DNA of 6,727 nucleotides from Streptosporangiaceae bacterium (GCA_030038715.1 JASHSO010000305.1:1-6727); one strand, 5' to 3'. Counted from the first letter of the stretch, positions 1-6,121 are shown. Translations and numbers: made by a program. Notes: generated by a model not told the origin, from the letters alone.

Positions 1-106
1 ATCCGGCAGAAAGCACCCGCTGGAGCAGTGGTCAGCACCGAGGCGTCGGGCCCGATGATGCCGTTCACGGTGTTCAGCATGGCGGCCGGCGCGGGGCTCT
101 AGCCAG

Positions 107-946
107 CTAGGCGAGGCCTGAGCCGCGAAGCTGGTGCAGGGTCCAGCCGCGGCCTGCCGGGTCGAGTCGGCGAGTGTGCTCGGCGAAGATCTCGGCCGCG
201 CGCCGGTAGGACATCCGGCCCCGGGCGCTCAGCGGGCAGACGTCGGCGCTAGGCGCAGCCGCGGCGGCGCGGCGATCGGTCAGGAATACCGGGCCGTGCC
301 TGCGCCCAGCGAGCAGCCAGCCGAGCAGCTCGCTGGTGTGGTCGCGCCACTCGATCACGCAGCCTATCGGCGGGGCGCCCGGCCGGGTGCGGTTGGCGGC
401 CAGGTCGATCTGCTCGGCGTTGAGCGCCAGCACCGCATCGGCGGACGCTCGGCTGTCCGCGAGCAGGTGCCAGAATGCCTGCTCGCGCAGCCCGGTCGGC
501 GCGGCGAACAGGGCCGCCAGCTGGACCTGCGTCAGCGGCTGCGGCCCGGAGCCAGGCGGGCGGCCAGCCAGGCGCAGCTCGGCCGTGGCGTCGGCCGTGA
601 TCCACTGTCGTCGCTGCCACCAGCCGATGGCGCTGCGCAGCGCCGACAGCTCCCGGTTCACGGTCGCCACCCCGGCATGCTGACTGCGATGGGCGACCGC
701 GGCAGCAAGGCGAGGCCCGGCATCAGCGCGGTCGAGCAGCGCGAGCGGGACGATCGGCGGGCTGGCCCGGCGCCTGTCCCTGCCCGCAGGCGGCAGCTTG
801 CCCACCAGCGGCCAGGCCCAGCCCGCCAGCGAGATCCGGTAAACACGCCGCGAGCCCGGCCGTAGCTGCCCTTCGGCGAGATAGCGCTCGACCGCGACCG
901 CGTACTCGACTGGCGCGCTACCGGCCAGTGCCAGGCTGCTCGTCAC
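107..946 (-). CDS. Tyrosine recombinase/phage-type integrase, C-terminally truncated (probably inactive)
   Basis: A 279-residue remnant of a site-specific tyrosine recombinase, the class that integrates or excises mobile elements. Residues about 12-125 look like the N-terminal SAM-like core-binding domain, with the family phrases SRRVYRISLAGWAW (32-45) and TVNRELSALRSAIGWW (95-110). The catalytic domain follows: box I Arg is probably R166 in DSRASADAVLAL, FLTDRRA is at 221-227, MSYRRAAEIF at 245-254, and the box II HxLR motif is H271-R274. The family normally continues with about 50 more residues, including a conserved His/Trp and the nucleophilic Tyr. Here the match ends after LR and a TAG follows at 107-109. 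None of the three minus frames of 1-106 restores the missing segment. The GTG start at 944-946 has GGAGGA four bases upstream. It reads as a decayed or rearranged integrase, so strand exchange is not expected. The reading frame is otherwise intact. Confidence 0.8.
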   Translation of the reverse strand: MTSSLALAGSAPVEYAVAVERYLAEGQLRPGSRRVYRISLAGWAWPLVGKLPPAGRDRRRASPPIVPLALLDRADAGPRLAAAVAHRSQHAGVATVNRELSALRSAIGWWQRRQWITADATAELRLAGRPPGSGPQPLTQVQLAALFAAPTGLREQAFWHLLADSRASADAVLALNAEQIDLAANRTRPGAPPIGCVIEWRDHTSELLGWLLAGRRHGPVFLTDRRAAAAAPSADVCPLSARGRMSYRRAAEIFAEHTRRLDPAGRGWTLHQLRGSGLA

Positions 947-1107
947 GGGCTCCTCCAGAATATCGGTAGTCGCTCATTCTAGCGCACTGAGTAAATAGCC
1001 ACGGCATCCGAATTTACTGCGACAACACCTCGCTGACCTCGCGCTTCGTATCACGGCGGCTTACTTTATGTTGCGCTGCTTAAGCGAATTCTGGCAATCT
1101 GAATTCT
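947..1107. other. AT-rich intergenic region with AGTAAAT inverted repeat
   Basis: This 161-bp stretch between the divergent recombinase and MFS genes is markedly richer in A and T than the rest of the window. It contains AGTAAAT at 990-996 and its reverse complement ATTTACT at 1012-1018, an inverted repeat with a 15-nt gap. A partial copy, CTTACT, is at 1060-1065. A further exact copy lies at 1144-1150, inside the annotated MFS 5' end; it extends to GCAGTAAAT (1142-1150) and matches 1012-1020 on the opposite strand. Two GAATTCT heptamers lie at 1086-1092 and 1101-1107. Candidate operators or promoter elements; no regulator gene is adjacent. Confidence 0.45.
951..981 (-). promoter_or_regulatory. 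Probable -10 box and ribosome binding site of the recombinase gene
   Basis: On the minus strand a TAGAAT hexamer (981-976), a good actinobacterial -10, lies about 30 nt before the GTG start. A GGAGGA Shine-Dalgarno sequence (956-951) sits four bases from the start. No convincing -35 is seen at 16-18 bp; one AGTAAAT motif (990-996) falls where RNA polymerase would sit. Placement is by eye. Confidence 0.4.
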
Positions 1108-2493
1108 ATGCCGGAGCGAGATCGGCCAACTATTAGTCAGCGCAGTAAATCATTTAAAAGCTACGGTAACGTGGCTGCTCCGATACGCGGCCGTGGGAAG
1201 TTCGCGGTCGTCAATGGAACGCGGGGCCAGTCCCCCAGGAAGGACCTGGCACGCTGGCTCGGGCCATTCCGCGGGCGGAACTTTAGGATCTTCTACGCCG
1301 GTTACGCAACCTCGCTGCTGGGCTCGGCCATGTCGGCGATCGCACTGACTTTCGCGGTGCTGGACAGCGGCGGCGGTCCGGCGGACCTGGGCTACGTCTT
1401 CGCCGCGAACGTGGTTCCGCAGGTGCTGGTCATGCTCGGCGGGGGAGTGCTAGCCGACCGGGTCGGCAGGCGCCCGGTCATGCTGACCACCGACTCGGGC
1501 CGGCTCGCCGTGCAGAGCACGCTCGCCGCTCTGCTCTTCTTGGGGCGGCCGCCGATCTGGGCGTTCGCCTTGCTGGCGGCCTTGCTCGGCACCGGAGAGG
1601 GGATCTTCAACCCGGCGCTGGGCGGCTTGCGGGCCGAGGTCGCCCCGCGCGACAAGCTGCCCGACGCGAACGCGCTACTCAGCGCTGCCCAGTCGGCCGC
1701 CGCTGTGATCGGGCCCGCACTGGCGGGCGTGCTGGTCGCGCTGACCAGCCCCGCTGTCGTCATCGCAGCCGACGCCGCGTCGTTCGGCGTGAGCGTGCTC
1801 AGCCTGGCGCTGCTTGACGTGCCTGCGGCCCGCTCGGCGTTGCAGTCGGCGTGGCGCGACCTGGCCGACGGCTGGCAGGTCTTCCGGGCGCAGACCTGGC
1901 TCTGGCTCACCACCGTGCAGTTCACCTTGTTCAACCTGTTCACCTGGGCGCCCTACCTGCTGCTCGGCCCGATCCTGGCCAGGCAGTACCTCGGCGGTGC
2001 CGGTGCCTGGGGAGTGATCTCCGCCTGCTACGCGGGCGGCTCCGTGCTGACCGGCTTGGCGCTGGTGGGGCGCAGGCCCTCGCGGCCGCTGGTGGTCGCG
2101 GCGATCGGAACGTTCGGCTTTCCGGTGCCCTGCTTGCTGCTGGCGCTACATGCTCCGGTGTACGCCGTTGCCGCGGGAGCGCTCGCCGCCGGCGTCGGCA
2201 GCGCGCTGGACAGCACCTATTGGGCGACCGTCATGCAGCAGCGGGTCCCAGCGCAGATGCTGGGCAGGGCCACGGCGTTCGCGCTGACCGGTTCGTACGC
2301 GCTCGGCTCGGCGGGCTATGCGGTCATTGGCACGCTGGCCAGCCTGGTCGGCCCGGGCCGGCTGCTGGCCTTCGGGGCCGGTTACGCGACCCTCAGCAGC
2401 CTGGTGGTCGTCTCGGCTCCGGCGATCAGGTCGGTCCGCTGGCAGGAGCCGCCCGTCACGGAAACGGCGCCGCTGGCGGACCGCCCGCGATGA
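1108..2493 (+). CDS. MFS exporter, DHA3/EntS-like (MFS_3 type)
   Basis: Up to 461 residues, predicted inner-membrane drug or metabolite exporter driven by proton exchange. About 12 membrane segments can be drawn by eye: roughly 62-83, 95-115, 131-147, 149-168, 192-212, 215-238, 264-288, 298-321, 328-348, 350-372, 386-412 and 415-439. The loop 2-3 signature (motif A) is GGGVLADRVGRRPV at 111-124. The segment FNPALGGLRAEV (167-178) with LPDANALLSAAQ and GPALAGVLV (202-210), and MQQRVPAQMLGRATAF (376-391), match the EntS-like MFS_3 group. The substrate cannot be told. The start is uncertain. ATG 1108 has no Shine-Dalgarno sequence, and only 9 of the first 21 codons end in G or C, unlike the rest. 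The family homology begins near residue 50. GTG 1171 (codon 22) is the main alternative. The 3' end overlaps the convergent dehydrogenase by 38 bp. Confidence 0.9.
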   Translation: MPERDRPTISQRSKSFKSYGNVAAPIRGRGKFAVVNGTRGQSPRKDLARWLGPFRGRNFRIFYAGYATSLLGSAMSAIALTFAVLDSGGGPADLGYVFAANVVPQVLVMLGGGVLADRVGRRPVMLTTDSGRLAVQSTLAALLFLGRPPIWAFALLAALLGTGEGIFNPALGGLRAEVAPRDKLPDANALLSAAQSAAAVIGPALAGVLVALTSPAVVIAADAASFGVSVLSLALLDVPAARSALQSAWRDLADGWQVFRAQTWLWLTTVQFTLFNLFTWAPYLLLGPILARQYLGGAGAWGVISACYAGGSVLTGLALVGRRPSRPLVVAAIGTFGFPVPCLLLALHAPVYAVAAGALAAGVGSALDSTYWATVMQQRVPAQMLGRATAFALTGSYALGSAGYAVIGTLASLVGPGRLLAFGAGYATLSSLVVVSAPAIRSVRWQEPPVTETAPLADRPR

Positions 2494-3307
2494 TCTCCGC
2501 TCCGCGGCGGCGCACGGCATCGTTGCGGTTATTCGACGTCAGGATGTAGAAGCGGGACTTCGAGATCGCGTCGACCACGATCCCGGCTACCTCGGCCGGC
2601 TCGAGTCCCGAGCGGCTCAGCCGGTCGAAACGCTGCTGGCTGGCCGCCGCCGCCTCGGTGGCCGCCAGTGACGGCCCGAACTCGACTGGGCGGTTGCGCG
2701 CCGACGAGCCGAAGTTGGTCCGCACCGCGCCCGGGCACAGCACGGACACGCCGACCCGGGCGCCGGCCGCCCGCAACTGGAAGTGCAGGGTCTCGGTGAG
2801 CGCGACGACCGCGTGCTTGGAGATGCCGTACGGGCCGAGCGCGCCGGCGAAGACTCCGAAGATCGACGCGGTGTTCACGATGTGCGCCACGTCCTGCTCG
2901 AGCAGCAGCGGCATGAACGCCTGGAGGCCGTTGATCACGCCCCACAGGTTCACCCCGAGCACCCACTCCCAGTCGCCACGCGGGATCAGCCACAGCGCGT
3001 CGTGCGGGCCGCCCACGCCCGCGTTGTTGCACAGTAGGTGCACACCGCCGAAGGCGCGAACGGCATCCTCGCGCAGCGCCTCGACCTGGGCTGGCTTGGA
3101 CACGTCGGTGACCACTGCCAGCACTGTGGCGCCATCGGCGGACAGCCGGCCAGCCGCGGCGCGCAGCGCGGGCTCCTCGACGTCGGCCATGACCACGGCC
3201 ATGCCCTCGGCGGCGAACCGCTCGGCCAGGCCCAGCCCGATCCCGCTGGCCGCGCCTGTGACGACAGCGACCCGGCCCGGGGCGATGACACCAGCGGACT
3301 CGCTCAC
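2456..3307 (-). CDS. Classical short-chain dehydrogenase/reductase, NAD(P)-dependent
   Basis: A 283-residue cytosolic oxidoreductase of the classical SDR family, interconverting an alcohol and a ketone or similar group. Visible motifs in order: dinucleotide-binding TGAASGIG (17-24), D42 at the end of the second strand (in this family usually favouring NAD over NADP), D68 in TDVS for adenine binding, NNAG (94-97), N120, and the catalytic S148, Y160 and K164 (YGISK), then CPGAVRT (191-197). Length is slightly above the usual 250 because of a C-terminal tail rich in Arg and Pro. The GTG start at 3305-3307 has AGGAG (3318-3314) six bases upstream. The gene is divergent from the amidohydrolase across 121 bp and convergent with the MFS gene. 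The substrate is not deducible; co-regulation with the amidohydrolase is an inference from layout. Confidence 0.94.
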   Translation of the reverse strand: MSESAGVIAPGRVAVVTGAASGIGLGLAERFAAEGMAVVMADVEEPALRAAAGRLSADGATVLAVVTDVSKPAQVEALREDAVRAFGGVHLLCNNAGVGGPHDALWLIPRGDWEWVLGVNLWGVINGLQAFMPLLLEQDVAHIVNTASIFGVFAGALGPYGISKHAVVALTETLHFQLRAAGARVGVSVLCPGAVRTNFGSSARNRPVEFGPSLAATEAAAASQQRFDRLSRSGLEPAEVAGIVVDAISKSRFYILTSNNRNDAVRRRGAEIIAGGPPAAPFP

Positions 3308-3428
3308 GATCTGCTCCTCTTGCCAACGGCCGCGGTGGCCATACCCTCGGCCAGATCGCCGCTCGCGTCAAGATCGAGTTCCGCGGGATGGTATGGGTAG
3401 TCCAGGGTGACAGCGGGAGGCGGAACTG
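3308..3428. promoter_or_regulatory. Divergent promoter region with outward-facing GGTATGG elements
   Basis: This 121-bp region separates the SDR (-) and amidohydrolase (+) starts. GGTATGG occurs on the plus strand at 3390-3396, 32 nt before ATG 3429. On the minus strand it occurs at 3345-3339, 31 nt before GTG 3307. The pair is thus a 7-bp inverted repeat with a 44-nt gap, placed almost symmetrically to the two starts. The heptamers could be -10 regions or half-sites of one regulator. A minus-strand TTGACG (3371-3366) lies 22 nt before TATGGC, too far for an ideal -35/-10 pair. Shine-Dalgarno sites are AGGAG (3318-3314, minus) and GGGAGG (3415-3420, plus). Confidence 0.5.
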
Positions 3429-5120
3429 ATGGCACGCCATGCCGAGCTTGTCTTTACCGACGGGCCGGTCTACACGGCAGACGCGACGCGGCGGATGGTG
3501 GTCCGTGCGGCAGCCGCGGACGGAAGTCCGGCAACCTCGGTCGCGGTCGTCGGCGGCCGCATCGCGGCCATCGGGGGCCCCGGCGACAGCAGCGTCAAGG
3601 ACCTGACCGGCCCGGCCACGCAGGTCGTCGACCTGCGTGGCCGGGCCCTGCTGCCGGGCTTCCAAGACGCCCACGTGCATCCGGCGTTCGCCGGAATCAC
3701 GATGGTCGAGTGCAACCTGATCGGAGCGGCCAGCCTGGACGAGGCGCTGGCCAGGATCGTCCAGTACGCCAGCCAGCATCCCGAACGAGAGTGGATCGCG
3801 GGGTCGGGCTGGCGCATGGAGTGGTTCGCGGGCGGCACGCCGGACCGGCAGATGCTGGACCGGGTGACCGGCGGCAGGCCGGCCTACCTGTCCAACCGCG
3901 ACGGCCACGGCGCGTGGGCGAACACCAGGGCACTCGAGCTAGCCGGGATCGATGCTCGCACGCCTGACCCGAAGGACGGCCGGATTGAGCGTGCGCCAGG
4001 CGGCCCGCAAGGCACGCTGCACGAGGGCGCGGCAGACCTGGTCGGCAAGCTGGTGCCGGCGCTGACGTTTGCGGAGCGGCTGTCTGGCCTGCTGCTGGCC
4101 CAGCGGCACATGCACGCCCGGGGCATCACGGCCTGGCAGGACGCGATCGTGGGCGACTATCTCGGATCGCCCGACCCGCTGCCCGTGTACCTGGCTGCCG
4201 CGGCCAGCGGGGAGCTCACTGCTCGGGTGGAGGGCGCGCTGTGGTGGGACCGGGCCAAGGGGGGCGAGCAGCTCCAGGAGATCCTGGACCGGCGCGAGCG
4301 CGGCCAGGCAGGCAGGTTCCGGGCGAACACGGTGAAGATAATGCAGGACGGCGTGGCCGAGAATTTCACCGCGGGAATGCTGGAGCCCTACCTCGACCCT
4401 TCCGGCTGTCACGACCACGGCAGCGGGCTTTCCTACGTCGACCCGGTGGCCTTGTGCGAGTACGTCACCCGGCTCGACGGTCACGGGTTTCAGGTGCATG
4501 TGCACGCGATCGGGGACCGGGCAGTCCGCGAGGCCCTCGATGCACTGGAGGCTGCGCGGCGCGCGAACGGCGCGAGCGACAACCGCCACCACATCGCGCA
4601 CTTGCAGGTTGTGCATCCCGACGACGTGCCGCGCTTCGCCCAACTCGGCGTGACGGCGAACATCCAGGCGCTCTGGGCGGCGCACGAGCCGCAGATGGAC
4701 GAGCTGACGATCCCGTTCATCGGCCAGGAGCGGGCGGCCAGCCAATACGTCTTCGGCGACCTGCTGCGGTCCGGCGCCAGGCTGGCAGCAGGCAGCGACT
4801 GGGCCGTAAGCAGCGCGAACCCGCTGCGCGCCATCCACGTGGCCGTGAACAGGTCGCTGCAGGGCGCTACCGGGCCGTACGCCGAGCCGTTCCTGCCCGG
4901 CCAGCACCTGGAGCTCGCCCAGGCGCTGGCTGCCTACACGATCGGCTCGGCGTATGTGAACCATCTGGACAGCGAGACCGGCACGGTCGAGCCCGGCAAG
5001 CTGGCCGACCTCGTGGTGCTCGACCGTGACCCGTTCGACTACCCGCCAGCCGACATCGGCACCACCGGTGTGCTGGCGACCTACGTGCAGGGCGAACCGG
5101 TCCACCTGCTGGCTGAGTGA
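3429..5120 (+). CDS. Amidohydrolase family 3, YtcJ/NfdA-like metal-dependent hydrolase
   Basis: A 563-residue hydrolase of the amidohydrolase superfamily (TIM barrel, divalent metal), the group containing YtcJ and N-substituted formamide deformylase NfdA. The N-terminal beta-sandwich part holds VAVVGGRIAAIG (38-49) and VVDLRGRALLPGFQDAHVHP (66-85), whose metal-binding HxH is H82/H84. Further expected active-site positions are K303 in VKIMQDGV, H359 in VHVHAIGDRAV, H391 in HHIAHLQ, and the catalytic Asp D457 in AAGSDWAV. The C-terminal sandwich ends with GTVEPGKLADLVVLDRDPF (518-536), typical for the family. Length is normal (about 530-570), all key residues are present, and no signal peptide is seen. 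ATG 3429 is chosen because GGGAGG lies eight bases upstream. The likely reaction is hydrolysis of an amide or formamide C-N bond; the real substrate is unknown. Confidence 0.93.
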   Translation: MARHAELVFTDGPVYTADATRRMVVRAAAADGSPATSVAVVGGRIAAIGGPGDSSVKDLTGPATQVVDLRGRALLPGFQDAHVHPAFAGITMVECNLIGAASLDEALARIVQYASQHPEREWIAGSGWRMEWFAGGTPDRQMLDRVTGGRPAYLSNRDGHGAWANTRALELAGIDARTPDPKDGRIERAPGGPQGTLHEGAADLVGKLVPALTFAERLSGLLLAQRHMHARGITAWQDAIVGDYLGSPDPLPVYLAAAASGELTARVEGALWWDRAKGGEQLQEILDRRERGQAGRFRANTVKIMQDGVAENFTAGMLEPYLDPSGCHDHGSGLSYVDPVALCEYVTRLDGHGFQVHVHAIGDRAVREALDALEAARRANGASDNRHHIAHLQVVHPDDVPRFAQLGVTANIQALWAAHEPQMDELTIPFIGQERAASQYVFGDLLRSGARLAAGSDWAVSSANPLRAIHVAVNRSLQGATGPYAEPFLPGQHLELAQALAAYTIGSAYVNHLDSETGTVEPGKLADLVVLDRDPFDYPPADIGTTGVLATYVQGEPVHLLAE

Positions 5121-5138
5121 ATCGCGGCGACCGGCGGA

Positions 5139-5163
5139 TCGGCTGGCCGACGGTGTCAGCCGA
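5139..5163. terminator. Weak hairpin between convergent genes
   Basis: TCGGCTG (5139-5145) and CAGCCGA (5157-5163) form a 7-bp stem with an 11-nt loop in the 35-bp gap between the convergent amidohydrolase and SRPBCC genes, reaching into the last SRPBCC codons. GCCGACGG is also directly repeated (5146-5153 and 5159-5166). There is no T-tract on either side, so an intrinsic terminator is only a possibility. Confidence 0.25.
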
Positions 5164-5644
5164 CGGCCGGAGCCTCCAGGTAACTCAGCAGGCCCTCGAG
5201 CATCTCCTCGGTCCCGCCCTTGCGGAGCCCGGCCGGGTCAGGACTGTCGATGCCGTCCAGATACGCGCCCTGCTCGGTCCAGGTCAGCGCGGTGCCGTCG
5301 CCGCTCTTGGCGAACTCGATGGTGGCCACGGACACCGAGATCCTCGCGCCATCTGCGTACATCTCGTAGCTGTACACGATCCGCTGGTCCGGCACGATGT
5401 CGTAGTAGATCGCGTCATAGCGATAGATCTTGTCGTCATACTCGAAGCCAAATCGCTCCCGGCCGCCGGGCCGGAAGTCGAACTCGGTGTGCGCGGCAGC
5501 TTCGGCCGTCGGCGCGGCGTCGCTGGAATCGGCCCAGGCTTCCTTAGCCTCCTTGGTGGCAAAGGCATCGAACACCCTGGCCGGAGTGGCCGGATAAGTC
5601 CGCTCGATCGAGAAGGTCTGGTGGATAACAGAACACTCGGTCAC
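5156..5644 (-). CDS. SRPBCC / AHSA1 (activator of Hsp90 ATPase 1-like) family protein
   Basis: A 162-residue soluble protein of the AHSA1-like branch of the START/Bet v 1 fold, which forms a hydrophobic ligand pocket. Family features in order: FSIERTYPATPARVFDAFAT (11-30), KEAKEAWADS (31-40), the FDFRPGGRERF strand (55-65), YDIVPDQRIVYSYEM (81-95), ISVSVATIEF (102-111), ALTWTEQGAYLDG (119-131), and the C-terminal helix GGTEEMLEGLLSYLEA (143-158). Length is normal. It is the second gene of an operon with the ArsR regulator: its GTG start overlaps the ArsR TGA stop (GTGA, 5644-5641). The Shine-Dalgarno AGGAGG (5654-5649) lies within the last ArsR codons, four bases away. ArsR-AHSA1 pairs are common in actinobacteria, but ligand and role are usually unknown, as here. 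Confidence 0.93.
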   Translation of the reverse strand: MTECSVIHQTFSIERTYPATPARVFDAFATKEAKEAWADSSDAAPTAEAAAHTEFDFRPGGRERFGFEYDDKIYRYDAIYYDIVPDQRIVYSYEMYADGARISVSVATIEFAKSGDGTALTWTEQGAYLDGIDSPDPAGLRKGGTEEMLEGLLSYLEAPAVG

Positions 5645-6033
5645 TGCTCCTCCTTGCTCTGGCTGGTTGTCTGGCCGGGCTCGGTGACCCAGCCGGGATC
5701 TGGCTGGCCGGCTGTCTGTGCCAGGTACTCGCCCAGCCGGTCGAGGCGGCGCTCGACCATGGTCCGCCGCTCGGTGATCCAGCTCTCGGCCGATCGCAGA
5801 GCGGCCGGATCGATGCTGCAGGTGCGGGACCGGCCGGACTTCTGTGTGCGGACGAGACCGCTGGCCTCGAGCACCTGCACGTGCTGGACAACCGCGGCCA
5901 GTGAGATTGCCAACGGCTTGCCAAGCTCGCTGACGGTGGCCGGGCCTCGGCTGAGCCGCTCCACCATGTGCCGCCTGCCTGGGTCGGCAAGGGCCTGGAA
6001 GAGCCGGTCCAGGTCGGGCGCATAGTTAAGCAT
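5641..6033 (-). CDS. ArsR/SmtB-family winged-helix transcriptional repressor
   Basis: A 130-residue dimeric DNA-binding regulator. The N-terminal phrase MLNYAPDLDRLFQALADPGR (1-20) is typical of ArsR proteins paired with AHSA1 genes. The helix-turn-helix covers about 32-61 (ATVSELGKPL to EASGLV), with recognition helix SLAAVVQHVQVLEASG (44-59), and the wing is about 61-74. The arsenic/cadmium ELCVCD motif is absent and there is a single Cys (C72), so metal sensing is unlikely. A charged tail (105-130) ends SKEEQ. I choose ATG at 6031-6033: a TTGACT-17-CATACT promoter ends seven bases before it, giving a leaderless mRNA, and family similarity begins there. A TTG start at 6069 would add 12 residues, but its codons are the promoter itself and it has no Shine-Dalgarno site. 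It probably represses its own operon and perhaps the divergent gene. Confidence 0.93.
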   Translation of the reverse strand: MLNYAPDLDRLFQALADPGRRHMVERLSRGPATVSELGKPLAISLAAVVQHVQVLEASGLVRTQKSGRSRTCSIDPAALRSAESWITERRTMVERRLDRLGEYLAQTAGQPDPGWVTEPGQTTSQSKEEQ

Positions 6034-6040
6034 GTGCTTG

Positions 6041-6069
6041 AGTATGTAGCTCGGCGAGTCAATAGTCAA
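6041..6069 (-). promoter_or_regulatory. Sigma70-like promoter of the arsR-AHSA1 operon (leaderless)
   Basis: On the minus strand TTGACT (6069-6064) is followed by a 17-nt spacer and CATACT (6046-6041). Seven bases later comes ATG at 6033, so transcription would begin at or next to the start codon. A second TTGACT (6062-6057) overlaps the spacer and gives a 7-bp-offset direct repeat (TTGACTA, TTGACTC). This is the strongest promoter match in the window. Leaderless mRNAs are common in actinobacteria. Confidence 0.7.
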
Positions 6070-6077
6070 GTGGCCGC

Positions 6078-6105
6078 TTTACTGTCACGCCGGTGTCAGT
6101 AGAGT
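6078..6105 (+). promoter_or_regulatory. Promoter and dyad operator of the HTH_42 gene
   Basis: TTTACT (6078-6083), a 16-nt spacer and TAGAGT (6100-6105) make a plausible promoter for the plus-strand gene at 6122. Between the boxes lies a 20-bp imperfect dyad (6081-6100): arms ACTGTCAC and GTGTCAGT around GCCG, with seven of eight arm positions pairing. A protein bound here would block this promoter and sit 11 bp upstream of the divergent arsR -35 box. ArsR is the obvious candidate; binding is inferred. Confidence 0.5.
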
Positions 6106-6121
6106 CCGCGATGATAAGGGT

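Noticed and set aside
1..106. Open frames at the left edge: plus strand 1-102 ending in TAG, and minus strand from ATG 80 running off the window
   Set aside because: Both are short, neither gives a recognisable protein, neither has a ribosome site I can support, and GC-rich DNA opens such frames by chance. Sequence to the left is needed.
134..865. 243-codon open frame on the plus strand opposite the recombinase
   Set aside because: Low-complexity Arg/Ala/Gly product with no family features; it mirrors the recombinase, which has clear motifs.
1..960. Integrated element with attachment site or tRNA next to the integrase
   Set aside because: No tRNA-like sequence, direct repeat pair or excisionase gene is visible, and the integrase itself is incomplete.
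2529..3908. 459-codon minus-strand open frame spanning the SDR and the start of the amidohydrolase
   Set aside because: It crosses two genes with intact catalytic motifs, is Arg/Pro-rich and shows no family features: an out-of-frame shadow in GC-rich DNA.
3939..5105. 388-codon open frame opposite the amidohydrolase
   Set aside because: Antisense shadow; the plus-strand frame carries all expected amidohydrolase residues.
5641..6033. Arsenic or metal resistance function for the ArsR protein
   Set aside because: The metal-binding ELCVCD motif is absent, there is only one Cys, and no ars transporter or reductase gene is nearby.
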